Positions 43,939 to 52,634 of a DNA stretch of 64,000 nt are shown here, piece by piece. The DNA is from an uncultured Bradyrhizobium sp. Its GTDB lineage: Bacteria; Pseudomonadota; Alphaproteobacteria; Rhizobiales; Xanthobacteraceae. A program made the position numbers and the translations under genes. Under the pieces are notes generated by a model, which was not told the DNA's origin, did no database searches, and worked only from the letters and a program-made list of their open reading frames with translations. Numbering within the stretch: position 1 is the stretch's first letter; the number at the start of each line of letters is the position of its first letter. The stretch is taken from assembly GCF_936943645.1 (NCBI RefSeq), contig NZ_CAKZJO010000049.1, positions 62,001 through 126,000 on the forward strand. Direction: 5' to 3'.

Positions 43939-44328
43939 TCAGGCCACCGTGAAGAACGGCAGCGGCGCACCATCCGTCGGCTTGAACACCACTTTCACCT
44001 TCTGGCCGATCTTGAGCTTTTCCAGATCGCAGTCGACGAAATTGGTCTGCACCGACGGGCCCTCCTTCAGCGTGACGTAGCCGATCGCGTACGGGCCGGT
44101 CGGCGACTTCCGCATCAGGCTCCAGGTGTAGATCGTGCCCTCGCCCGAGGCTTCCTCCCACACCGTCTTGTCGGAGTAGCAGAACGGGCAGATCGAGCGC
44201 GGGAAGTAGTGCGCTTCGCCGCAGGCGGTGCAGCGCTTGATCACGAACTTGCCCTGCTTGGCCGCGTCCCAGAACGCGGCGGTCTCCGGATTGGTCACCG
44301 GGGCCGGATACTTTTTCGCTTCACTCAT
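43939..44328 (-). CDS. DUF35 OB-fold zinc-ribbon protein (thiolase partner)
   Basis: 129 residues, ATG 44328. Zinc ribbon cysteines CTACGEAHYFPRSICPFC (about 34-51), then OB-fold (TIYTWSLMRKSPTGPYAIGYVTLKEGPSVQTNFVDCD). DUF35 proteins form complexes with thiolase-like proteins, as in steroid side-chain degradation. The thiolase stop is at 44328-44330, so the two genes overlap by one base. Confidence 0.92.
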   Translation of the reverse strand: MSEAKKYPAPVTNPETAAFWDAAKQGKFVIKRCTACGEAHYFPRSICPFCYSDKTVWEEASGEGTIYTWSLMRKSPTGPYAIGYVTLKEGPSVQTNFVDCDLEKLKIGQKVKVVFKPTDGAPLPFFTVA

Positions 44329-45485
44329 CACACGCGCTCCAGAATGGCCGTCGAGGCGGCGTGGCGGACACCCAGCAGGCCGCCGGTGCCGTGGGCGATG
44401 GCGAGATCGCAATTCTTCACCTGCACCTTCGGATGGGCCTCGCCGCGCAACTGCCTGACGGCCTCGATGATCTTGGTCATGCCGCCGCGGTTGACGGGAT
44501 GGTTGCTGCAGAGACCGCCGCCGTCGGTGTTGAACGGCAGCTTGCCGACACCCGAGATCAGATTGCCGTCGGCGACGAACTTGCCGCCCTCGCCCTTCTT
44601 GCAGAAGCCGAGGTCTTCGAGCTGCATCAGCACCGTGATGGTGAAGCTGTCATAGATCGAGGCGTATTTGATGTCCTTCGGCGTGATGCCGGCTTCCTCG
44701 AACGCACGCGGGCCGGACCAGACACCGGCGGAATAAGTGAGATCGAGATCCTTGCCGCCGCGCGGGCCCTTCATGGCTTCGCCGTGGCCGATCAGCTTGA
44801 CCAGTGGCTTCTTCAGGCTCTTGGCGATCTCGGGCGTCGTCACGATCAGCGCGCCGCCACCATCGGAGACGACGCAGCAATCCATGCGATGCAGGGGATC
44901 GGAGATCATCGGCGAGTTCAGAACGTCCTCGACGGTAACGACGTCCTTGAGCATCGCATGCGGATTGTATTGCGCATGGTGCGAGGCCGCGACCTTGATC
45001 CAGGCGAGCTGTTCCGAGGTGGTGCCATAGTCGTGCATGTGGCGCATGGCACACATGCCATAGGCATTGTGCGTGGTCGCACCGTAAGCGGATTCGAAAT
45101 CGACCTCGGCGCCGGCCGCACGCGGCGGCATCACGCCGGTGCGCGGCTTGCCGGCGAGCGTGATCAGCGCGATCGAGCACTTGCCCGCGGCGATCGCCTC
45201 GGCGGCATGGCCGAGATGGATGATGTAGGAACAGCCGCCGGTCTCGGTGGAATCGACGTGGCGCAGTTTCTTGGTGTTGAGGCCGAGATAATCGACCATC
45301 GGCCAGGCGCCGCCAGGCGCATCGCCCGCGCAGAAATAGCCGTCGACATCGTCCTTGCTGATCCCGGCATCCTCGATCGCGCCCTTGGCGACCTCGGCGT
45401 GGAGCTGGGCGGTGGATTTATCCGGCGCATGCCGGGTCGGGTGCTCGTAGATCCCGGCAATGTAGGCCTTGCCCTTGATGGTCAA
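44328..45485 (-). CDS. Thiolase-like (SCPx / lipid-transfer protein type)
   Basis: 385 residues. SCPx-type thiolase fold with C85 in TETGGCSYIIHLGHAAEAI at about the nucleophile position, SNHPVNRGGMTKIIEAVRQL and C-terminal HGTGGLLG. The C-terminal active-site Cys of true thiolases is not evident, so it may act as a retro-aldolase or thiolase variant. First gene of the operon with DUF35, MaoC, SDR. The last steps of a beta-oxidation-type pathway are the likely role. Confidence 0.9.
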   Translation of the reverse strand: MTIKGKAYIAGIYEHPTRHAPDKSTAQLHAEVAKGAIEDAGISKDDVDGYFCAGDAPGGAWPMVDYLGLNTKKLRHVDSTETGGCSYIIHLGHAAEAIAAGKCSIALITLAGKPRTGVMPPRAAGAEVDFESAYGATTHNAYGMCAMRHMHDYGTTSEQLAWIKVAASHHAQYNPHAMLKDVVTVEDVLNSPMISDPLHRMDCCVVSDGGGALIVTTPEIAKSLKKPLVKLIGHGEAMKGPRGGKDLDLTYSAGVWSGPRAFEEAGITPKDIKYASIYDSFTITVLMQLEDLGFCKKGEGGKFVADGNLISGVGKLPFNTDGGGLCSNHPVNRGGMTKIIEAVRQLRGEAHPKVQVKNCDLAIAHGTGGLLGVRHAASTAILERV

Positions 45486-45605
45486 AACAGAGGTCTCCGC
45501 TCGCGTTTCTTATTGGCTCTTTTTTCTGAACCGCGATCGGCGGATTGGCAAGCGCGGAAATATTCCGTCGGACGAGAGGGCAGCGGGTGAGCGCAACTCC
45601 CAGCT

Positions 45606-45655
45606 CCGTCGTCCTTCGAGGCTCGCCGAAGAGGCTCGCACCTCAGGATGACGGG
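45606..45655. repeat. Dispersed palindrome, family E (CGTCCTTCGAGGCTC)
   Basis: Inverted arms CGTC(GTC)CTTCGAGG and CCTCAGGATGACG around CTCGCCGAAGAGGCTCGCA. A related copy reversed is at 56387-56429. Confidence 0.65.
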
Positions 45656-45659
45656 TCAG

Positions 45660-46180
45660 ATTGCGAGATTGCCTCAACGTTGCAAGCGCAACGAAGCCTT
45701 CTCGCGGCACGTCCTGCCCGAGTTTTGCGTCCGTCTTGCCTCCCTCGAAAAACGGAGGGCGCAGGGAAGACCGGGTGCCGGCCGGGCACCCACGGTCCAC
45801 TGTGCGAAGATTGCGCTACAAGAGGCTGCACAGCGGCATACAGGTGAAGCCGAACATCCGGCCTTCCCTGCGCAGTGGCTTTACGGCTTATGTCGCGCTC
45901 TCCCCGGGGAGCGATGCACTATTGCCCCCGTCGCCTTGCGAGTGACCGCAAGACTTGACGCCAGCCTGCGGGCGTCAGGACCACACGATTTTGCCGTACG
46001 CAAGACCACGCCCGTCGTGCACGAGACAATGCCCCGTGCGACGCAGCCCGCGTCCACCGCCGCTCACCCCGCGTTTCGTGACGATCGCGATACGCCCCTC
46101 TGTGAGGGATGAGGTGGCAGGGTGATACGACAATTCCGAATTTCGGTAAAGCGGAATATTTTCGTGGCGGTGGATTGACC
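45660..46180. repeat. ORF-like dispersed repeat
   Basis: A GC-rich tract with several overlapping open frames, hairpins (GGGTGCCGGCC/GGGCACCC at about 45773-45793, GCCTGCGGGCGTC) and the segment GATTGACCCGCCGG-TGTTTTGCCCGACGGGC just right of it. From memory of Bradyrhizobium genomes, this pattern recurs with slight variation and is often annotated as hypothetical proteins; noncoding is likelier. Confidence 0.5.
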
Positions 46181-46343
46181 CGCCGGTGTTTTGCCCGACG
46201 GGCAACGCTAGGGATGGTATGCCGCCTGGTGCCGTAGTGTTGCAGGATGGGAAGGCGCAACGCGCTGTGCTAACCACTTCACCGAGATCGATGCCGACGA
46301 CGCGGGCACGCTTCGCCTTGCTACCTCACGGACTACGATCCCA

Positions 46344-46814
46344 TTAGTTCTGCTGAAGAGCCAAGAGCTTTGAAATTTTGGCTTCCGCCGCTCCCGCGCC
46401 GAACAGACTATCGCTGTCCAACAGCTGCAGGTCATCATAGTTGGAAAGGAGCTCGGACACGCTGCGAAGCGGCTCGTCGTTCACGTATCGTACCAGCCAA
46501 GCCTTTTTCGAAATTGGATCGCGCCTAACAAAGTCGGGGATTGGCCAATCCGCCCGATTCCAACCGGGAATCTTACCGATGATCAGCCACCGGCCTTCCA
46601 TCAACGCGAGGTCTCCGAAGCGGATTCTGGCCACGGCAAGATTGGGATGAAGGTCATCGAACGTGGCCTCCCCCGACGTTTCGAGACGCGGACCGAAAAA
46701 GTATCCCAGCAGGACCCTTCCCCGGCGGGGCGAGCGGGCAACGACTCCACGGGCAAATCCACCGCTCCGGAGTGGCAGCACAAATACGGAGCCTTCTTCG
46801 TAGGGTAGCTTCAT
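46344..46814 (-). CDS. Imm26-family immunity-like protein
   Basis: 156 residues. The opening YEEGSVFVLPLRSGGFARGVVAR and the following LLGYFFGP match the Imm26 (immunity protein 26) fold, which neutralises secreted polymorphic toxins. GRWLIIGKIPGWNRADWPIPDFVRRDP is typical of the second half. Lies 24 bases downstream of the DUF4262 gene. No matching toxin gene is in view. Confidence 0.78.
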   Translation of the reverse strand: MKLPYEEGSVFVLPLRSGGFARGVVARSPRRGRVLLGYFFGPRLETSGEATFDDLHPNLAVARIRFGDLALMEGRWLIIGKIPGWNRADWPIPDFVRRDPISKKAWLVRYVNDEPLRSVSELLSNYDDLQLLDSDSLFGAGAAEAKISKLLALQQN

Positions 46815-46838
46815 TTATCGATGACGCTTGGTCGCCTC

Positions 46839-47345
46839 CTACGAGACCTTGCGCAGTCCCTGCCAGTTGCCATCCGTCAGGTCGGGCTGTGCAGCGCGGA
46901 CTTCGGCGGACGCTTCCGCGGCCCAGGGAAAATGACCGTCGCGATCGGGATAGACGAGCTGGAGGCACTCGAACTCATCATTGCCATAGAACCACCTGCT
47001 CCAGCCGAGGTAGTTTGGATATTGTCGCGACGAAACCGGCAGAAAGACCGCGGTGACGTTCTCAAAGATCGCATCTGTCGGCTCGCCGATTGGTGGACGC
47101 CGCCCCGCATCGAGCTCGCGATAGATCGTCCAGAACGTGTCATGAGCGGTCTGTCGCCGCATCGAAAACAGGATCACCTCCGGAAAGTTGAACTTCAGCC
47201 AGAAGCCGGTGGTGTAGATGAAGCCCGGCCCCTCGTCATCCGGCATGACATGCGTGCCGAACCAACCATGCGCGCGGATTTTCTCGACGAAATTCCGCTC
47301 GTGCTGATCGAGCCGATCGGGAGGCGCATCAAGGGCTGTGAACAT
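46839..47345 (-). CDS. DUF4262 domain protein
   Basis: 168 residues from ATG 47345 (MFTALDAPPDRLDQHE). DUF4262 pattern: HGWFGTHVMPDDEGPGFIYTTGFWLKFNFPEVILFSMRRQ, DAIFENVTAVFLPVSSRQYPNYLGWSRWFYGNDEFECLQLVYPD-type segments with the paired HV and YLG positions. Family function unknown; members often sit near toxin-immunity loci. Upstream gene of a likely two-gene operon with Imm26. Confidence 0.82.
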   Translation of the reverse strand: MFTALDAPPDRLDQHERNFVEKIRAHGWFGTHVMPDDEGPGFIYTTGFWLKFNFPEVILFSMRRQTAHDTFWTIYRELDAGRRPPIGEPTDAIFENVTAVFLPVSSRQYPNYLGWSRWFYGNDEFECLQLVYPDRDGHFPWAAEASAEVRAAQPDLTDGNWQGLRKVS

Positions 47346-47437
47346 CGCTCGCGCGTCCGCTACCGGGAGGGAGAGCGTACGAATAGCAAACCACGCGGGG
47401 CGGGTAAATTGCCGGCCTGCTGGCCCAGATCGAAATG

Positions 47438-47531
47438 CCGTAGGGTGGGCAAAGCGAAGCGTGCCCACGTCTTCTTCGCAATCAATGGCAGGTCGTGGGC
47501 ACGGCGCGTTGCGCCTTTGCCCACCCTACGG
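47438..47531. repeat. Hairpin repeat, subfamily D1 (CCGTAGGGTGGGCAAAGCG)
   Basis: Two nested hairpins: GTGGGCA-loop-TGCCCAC near each end, with conserved AGCGAAGCG loop in the left one and outer arms CCGTAGGGTGGGC / GCCCACCCTACGG. Second copy at 63856-63949, and a stem-swapped relative at 58885-58969. Confidence 0.88.
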
Positions 47532-47538
47532 GACCTCT

Positions 47539-50500
47539 CTACTCCGCTGCGATCTGCCGCGGCGCGGGCGGCGGGTTCGCCAGGTCCGCTGCGAGCTGGG
47601 CGTAGCGTACCTTGGCGTCCGCGACCGCCTTCTCCTTCACCGGGCCGTAGCCGCGGATGCGATCGGGCAGCGAGAGCAGCTCCACCGCAGTGTCTATCGT
47701 GACAGGCGACAACAGGCCGAGCACGGTGGCAACGTCCTTCTCGTAGCCGACGATCAGATCGCGCTCGAGCTTGCGGTCGGCGCTGCGGCCGAAGATGTCG
47801 AGCGCCGTGCCACGAAGGAATTTGAGCTTGGCCAGGACACGCAGGACCTTGAGCATGCCGGGGCCGAAGACGCGCTTCTTGGGGCGGCCGAGCGCATCCA
47901 CGCCACGGGCGAGAATGGGCGGGGCGAAATTGAAGTTGAACTTGAAGTCGCCTTCGAACTGGTCACGGAGCTGCTGCTCGAAGGCGCCGTCGGTGTAGAG
48001 GCGCGCGACCTCGTATTCGTCCTTGTAGGCCAGCAGCTTGGCATAGTTCACCGCGACCGCGCGCGGCAGTGCATCGCCAAAGCCGCCCTTCACCGCGGCA
48101 TCGCAAACCTGGTCGACCAGTTTGCGATAGCGTTCTGCAAGACGTCCGTTCTGATAGGCCGTGAGATGCCTGGCCCGATGCTCAATGACCTCGTCGAGGC
48201 TCATCGCATCCAGCGTCTTGGGCGCAACGACTTCATCGGTGCCCTTCAGCATGTCGGCCAGACGCTGGGGATCGGCGACCGCGAGGCGGCCGAGGCGGAA
48301 GGCTTCCTTGTTCATCTTGATCGAGACGCCGTTGACCTCGATGGCCTGCTCGATCGACTCCGCGGACAGCGGGAACAGGCCCTTCTGATAGGCATAGCCC
48401 ATCATCATCATGTTGGTGGCGATGGCATCGCCGAGCAGCTGCTCGGCCGGCTTGGTGAAGTCGAAGAACACGGAGTCCTTGTGCAGCGCCGTCTCCAGCA
48501 CCGCGTTGAGCTTGCGGGTCTGGAAGTTGAAATCGCGGTTGAGGACGAAATCGGCGGTGGGGATGACGTGGCTGTTGATGACGCCGCGGGTGCGGCTGCT
48601 ATCGCACAGCGAGATGGTGTCCTTGGCGACCGCGACCACTTCATCGGCCGCGAGCACGAGATCGGCCGTGCCGGTGACGATGCGCGAGCAGGTCACCTCG
48701 GCCGGATGATCCGACAGGCGGACGTGGCTGAGCACCGCCCCGCCCTTTTGCGCAAGGCCGGACATGTCCAGGATCATCGAGGCCTTGCCCTCGATATGGG
48801 CGGCCATGCCGAGCAGCGCGCCGATGGTCAGCACGCCGGTGCCGCCGACACCGCCGACCGCGATGTTGTAGGGTTTTTCAAGTGTCGGCCGCGAGGCCGG
48901 CTCGGGCAGCGCACCGATATCGGCAAGCTCCGCCGGCGCACGGTGGCGCGGCTTGCCGCCGTCAACGGTGACGAAGGACGGGCAGAAGCCTTTCAGGCAG
49001 GAATAATCCTTGTTGCAGGACGACTGGTTGATCGCACGCTTGCGGCCGAACTCGGTCTCCAGAGGCTCGACCGAGATACAGTTCGACTGCACCGAGCAGT
49101 CGCCGCAGCCTTCGCAGACGGCCGGGTTGATCATGACGCGGCGCGCCGGGTCCTCCATCAGGCCGCGCTTGCGGCGGCGGCGCTTCTCGGCCGCGCAGGT
49201 CTGCACGAACACGATCGCGGAAGTGCCCTTGAACTCGCGGCACATCTTCATGACGTTCTGCAGCTCGTCGCGGTGATATTTCTTCACGCCGGGCGGGATG
49301 GTGTCGGCCGGATAGGAATCCGGGTTCTCCGAGACGAGGTAGATCTCGCTGATGCCCTCGGCATACAGCTGCGCCATGATCTTCTGCGGCGAGAGATCGC
49401 CGTCGTGACGCTGGCCGCCGGTCATGGCGACGGCGTCGTTGTAGAGGATCTTGTAGGTGATGTTGGCCTTGGAGGCGACCGACTGGCGAATCGCAAGACT
49501 ACCGGAATGGAAATAGGTGCCGTCACCGAGATTGGCGAAGATGTGGTTCTCGTTGGTGAAGGGCGCGATGCCGACCCACGGCACGCCCTCGCCGCCCATA
49601 TGGGTGAAGGTCTCGGTCGAGCGGTCCATCCACAGCGCCATGAAATGGCAGCCGATGCCGGCGAGCGCGCGGCTGCCTTCGGGGACCTTGGTCGAGGTGT
49701 TGTGGGGGCAGCCGGAGCAGAAATACGGAGTGCGGGAGACAGGGGCGACCGCCTGCATCTGGCTCGCCTGGCGGCCGTTGAACCAGTCGGCCTTGGCGCG
49801 GAGCATCGAAGCGACCTCGGGGTTGAGATCGAGCTTGAGAAGCCGCTCGGTGAGCGAGGTCGCAAGCGAGGCGACGCTGAGCTCGGCGGCGAAAGTCAGG
49901 AAGCGCTTGTCGTGCTCGTCCATCTTGCCGACGATGCGCGGGCGCACGTCGTCACGCCAGTTGAACAGCACCTGCTTGACCTGGTTCTCGACGATCTCGC
50001 GGCGCTCCTCGACGATGAAGATCTCCTCCAGGCCGACGGCGAACTCATGCACGCCTTCCGGCTCCAGCGGCCAGGGCATACCGATCTTGTAGAGGCGAAG
50101 GCCGATTTTCGCCGCGACCTCCTCGGTGATCCCGAGTTCACGCAGCGCCTGGCGGACGTCCTCGTAGCTCTTGCCGGAGGCCATGATGCCGAAACGGGCG
50201 TTCGGCGAATCCATGGTGACGCGGTTGACCCGATTGGCGCGCGCGAAGGCGATCGCGGCAAAGCCCTTGTAGTCCTGCAGGCGGCGGTCCTGCTCGAAGC
50301 GGTCGTCGGGCCAGCGCAGATTGAGGCCGCCGGGCGGCAGCTCGAAATCGGCGGGGATGATGAAGGGCTTCATCTCGTCGGTGAGGTCGATCTCGGCGGT
50401 GGTCTCCACCGTCTCCGTGATCACCTTCATGCCGACCCAGCAGCCGGAATAGCGCGACATCGCGATGCCGAGCAGGCCCATCTCGATCATCTCATGGATG

Positions 50501-51030
50501 CTCGAGGGATAGAGGTAAGGCATCAGCGCCGACATGAAGGCATGGTCGGACTGATGCGGGACGGTGGAGGATTTCGCGCCGTGATCGTCACCGGCGAGGC
50601 AGAGCACGCCGCCGTTCTTGGCCGAGCCTGCGGCGTTGCCGTGGCGGAACACGTCGCCGCAGCGATCGACGCCGGGGCCCTTGCCGTACCAGATGCCGAC
50701 CACGCCGTCGTACTTCGCACCGGGCGAGAGGTTGAGCTGCTGCGAGCCCCAGACGGCGGTGGCCGCCAGATCCTCGTTCACGCCGGGCTGGAACTTGATG
50801 TTGTACTGCTCCAGATGCTTTCGCGCGGCAAAGAGCTGCTGGTCGTAGCCGCCGAGCGGCGAGCCGCGATAACCGGAGATGAAGCCCGCGGTGTTCAGGC
50901 CTGCGGCGCGGTCGCGCCGGATCTGGGCCATGGGCAGACGGACCAGGGCCTGGATGCCCGTGGTGAAGACGTGCCCGGTTTCCTGGGTGTATTTCTGATC
51001 GAGACTGATCGGACCCTGGTTGATGCCCAT
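47539..51030 (-). CDS. Indolepyruvate ferredoxin oxidoreductase family protein (fused alpha-beta)
   Basis: 1163 residues, ATG 51030. Fused subunit enzyme: N-terminal part with pyrimidine-binding residues (FISGYRGSPLGGYDQQL, GVNEDLAATAVWGSQQ), TPP-binding C-terminal module (GIGCHFMALWMDRSTETFTHMGGEGVPW with GDGT motif later), iron-sulfur cysteines CEGCGDCSVQSNC and SSCNKDYSCLKGFCPSF, then the gamma-like domain (NIAVGGVGGTGVLTIGALL). It oxidatively decarboxylates aryl-pyruvates to aryl-acetyl-CoA with ferredoxin, in aromatic amino acid degradation. Single gene; divergent from the cytochrome c gene. Confidence 0.94.
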   Translation of the reverse strand: MGINQGPISLDQKYTQETGHVFTTGIQALVRLPMAQIRRDRAAGLNTAGFISGYRGSPLGGYDQQLFAARKHLEQYNIKFQPGVNEDLAATAVWGSQQLNLSPGAKYDGVVGIWYGKGPGVDRCGDVFRHGNAAGSAKNGGVLCLAGDDHGAKSSTVPHQSDHAFMSALMPYLYPSSIHEMIEMGLLGIAMSRYSGCWVGMKVITETVETTAEIDLTDEMKPFIIPADFELPPGGLNLRWPDDRFEQDRRLQDYKGFAAIAFARANRVNRVTMDSPNARFGIMASGKSYEDVRQALRELGITEEVAAKIGLRLYKIGMPWPLEPEGVHEFAVGLEEIFIVEERREIVENQVKQVLFNWRDDVRPRIVGKMDEHDKRFLTFAAELSVASLATSLTERLLKLDLNPEVASMLRAKADWFNGRQASQMQAVAPVSRTPYFCSGCPHNTSTKVPEGSRALAGIGCHFMALWMDRSTETFTHMGGEGVPWVGIAPFTNENHIFANLGDGTYFHSGSLAIRQSVASKANITYKILYNDAVAMTGGQRHDGDLSPQKIMAQLYAEGISEIYLVSENPDSYPADTIPPGVKKYHRDELQNVMKMCREFKGTSAIVFVQTCAAEKRRRRKRGLMEDPARRVMINPAVCEGCGDCSVQSNCISVEPLETEFGRKRAINQSSCNKDYSCLKGFCPSFVTVDGGKPRHRAPAELADIGALPEPASRPTLEKPYNIAVGGVGGTGVLTIGALLGMAAHIEGKASMILDMSGLAQKGGAVLSHVRLSDHPAEVTCSRIVTGTADLVLAADEVVAVAKDTISLCDSSRTRGVINSHVIPTADFVLNRDFNFQTRKLNAVLETALHKDSVFFDFTKPAEQLLGDAIATNMMMMGYAYQKGLFPLSAESIEQAIEVNGVSIKMNKEAFRLGRLAVADPQRLADMLKGTDEVVAPKTLDAMSLDEVIEHRARHLTAYQNGRLAERYRKLVDQVCDAAVKGGFGDALPRAVAVNYAKLLAYKDEYEVARLYTDGAFEQQLRDQFEGDFKFNFNFAPPILARGVDALGRPKKRVFGPGMLKVLRVLAKLKFLRGTALDIFGRSADRKLERDLIVGYEKDVATVLGLLSPVTIDTAVELLSLPDRIRGYGPVKEKAVADAKVRYAQLAADLANPPPAPRQIAAE

Positions 51031-51313
51031 GCTGTCCTCTTTCCACGCCCTGTTCAGGTCTTGCTGACTTAAGCCGTTGCCTTCCCGTTGTTTTTAGCTA
51101 GGGCGCGCCGACCAATTCCGCCACTCTATGTCGGATATTTCACGATCCGCATCACAAATCTGGACCAAAGGGAGGCTCGGGTAAAAATCGCAACTTCGTG
51201 GCCTGAAACACGCATACCGTTTTCAATTTGTGTCACCATACCCCCACTGTGGCGAAATGAATGACGCGCCCGCCATGCCGGATGCGGGCGATTGGTCGCA
51301 GGAGAGGCTTTCG

Positions 51314-52528
51314 ATGCGGACGATTCTAGCTGGCTTGGCTGTTGCGGGCTTGGCGTTGTGCAGTGCGATTGCAAGCGCGGCTGAGCCGTCGCCGGAGCTG
51401 ATCGCCTATGGCAAGACGCTGGTCGAGGCCGGCGACTGCGCGGGCTGCCACACGGCCGATCCCGCCAAGCCGTTCGCAGGCGGCAAGCGCATCGACACGC
51501 CCTTCGGCGCGATCTATGCGCCGAACCTGACGCCGGACCGCGAGACCGGGATCGGCGCCTGGGCGGATGCCGACTTCGTGCGCGCGGTCCGCGCAGGTGT
51601 GGCGCCCGACGGCTCGAACTATTACCCGGCCTTCCCCTATCCCTATTTCACGAAGATGACGAAGGATGACACGCTGGCGATCCGCGCCTATCTCGGCACG
51701 CTCGCCCCTGTCGCCAACCGCAACAAGCCGCCGGAGCTGCGCTGGCCGTTCGGCTATCGCGGCCTGATGCGGGTCTGGAACGCCATGTATTTCAAGCCCG
51801 GCCTGTTCGAGCCGGACCAGAGCAAGAGCGCAGCCTGGAACAGGGGCGGCTATCTCGTCACCGGGCTCGGTCATTGCGGCGCCTGCCATACGCCGAAGAA
51901 TTATTTCGGAGCGGACAAGAGTGCGCAGGCCCTGTCGGGCAGCGAGCTCGGCAACTGGTACGCGCCGCGGCTCGATGGCGCCGCGCGCACCGGACTGCAG
52001 TCGTGGAGCGCGGAAGACATCGCCGAATATCTGCAGAGCGGGCGCAACGCCAGGAGCCATGCCGGCGGGCCGATGGCGGAAGTGATCGTCAATTCGACGT
52101 CGAAGATGAGCGATGCCGACGTGCGCGCGATCGCGGTCTATCTGAAGAGCCTGCCGCCGTCGCGGCGCGAGACCATCGTGGCGCCGCCCGACGAGGCCGA
52201 GATGAAGGCGGGCCAGGCCGTCTACGCAAGGCTCTGCATCGCCTGCCACGAGGCCGACGGCTCGGGCGCGCCGCGGATCTATCCGCCGCTGCCGGGCAAT
52301 GCGCTGCTGCAGTCGATCAATCCATCCTCCACCTTGCGCATCATCCTCGACGGCGCCCACACCGTGACCACGCCGCGCGCCCCCAACACCGGCGAGATGC
52401 CGGGCTATGCCAAGCAGCTGTCCGACGCCGAGATCGCCGCGGTGACGAACTACATCCGCAACGCCTGGGGCAATGCCGGGCCGCTGGTGACGCCGGCACA
52501 GGTGGCGAAGGCGCGTGGGCAGCAATAG
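51314..52528 (+). CDS. Tri-haem cytochrome c, dehydrogenase subunit type
   Basis: 404 residues from ATG 51314 (MRTILAGLAVAG); signal peptide to ASA-AEP. Three haem c motifs: CAGCH, CGACH and CIACH, at about residues 49, 195 and 343, spaced like the membrane-bound alcohol/gluconate dehydrogenase cytochrome subunit (about 150 residues each). It transfers electrons from a periplasmic dehydrogenase to the quinone pool. No dehydrogenase catalytic subunit is in the window, so the partner is elsewhere. Confidence 0.93.
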   Translation: MRTILAGLAVAGLALCSAIASAAEPSPELIAYGKTLVEAGDCAGCHTADPAKPFAGGKRIDTPFGAIYAPNLTPDRETGIGAWADADFVRAVRAGVAPDGSNYYPAFPYPYFTKMTKDDTLAIRAYLGTLAPVANRNKPPELRWPFGYRGLMRVWNAMYFKPGLFEPDQSKSAAWNRGGYLVTGLGHCGACHTPKNYFGADKSAQALSGSELGNWYAPRLDGAARTGLQSWSAEDIAEYLQSGRNARSHAGGPMAEVIVNSTSKMSDADVRAIAVYLKSLPPSRRETIVAPPDEAEMKAGQAVYARLCIACHEADGSGAPRIYPPLPGNALLQSINPSSTLRIILDGAHTVTTPRAPNTGEMPGYAKQLSDAEIAAVTNYIRNAWGNAGPLVTPAQVAKARGQQ

Positions 52529-52537
52529 CTCTCTCCG

Positions 52538-52624
52538 CGTCATTGCGAGGAGTTCTTGCGACGAAGCAATCCAGAGTCTTTCCGTCGAGGGATTCTGGAT
52601 TGCTTCGCTACGCTCGCAATGACG
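52538..52624. repeat. Dispersed palindromic repeat, family A
   Basis: CGTCATTGCGAG...GAAGCAATCCAG...CTGGATTGCTTCG...CTCGCAATGACG, all four arms intact. Begins 9 bases after the cytochrome c stop. Other copies at 20165-20281 and 55579-55609. Confidence 0.88.
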
Positions 52625-52634
52625 GCGGATGGAG

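Larger units (their letters stand above)
45486..46343. other. Intergenic region, 858 bases, made of dispersed repeats
   Basis: Contains a short repeat (45606-45655) and an ORF-like dispersed repeat (45660-46180). Everything here appears repetitive or noncoding; the frames that stay open through it are arginine/serine-rich. Confidence 0.65.

Noticed and set aside
45661..46277. Several overlapping reading frames in the repeat island (94-154 codons)
   Set aside because: Frames on both strands are open together, are Arg/Ser/Pro-rich and lie in a repeat-like segment with hairpins, so no protein is supported.
47338..51072. A very long plus-strand open frame (over 1200 codons) opposite the IOR gene
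   Set aside because: It is the antisense shadow of a real 1163-residue enzyme in GC-rich DNA. Its product is D/H/R/V/G-biased low-complexity sequence with no domains, while the minus strand has iron-sulfur and TPP motifs.
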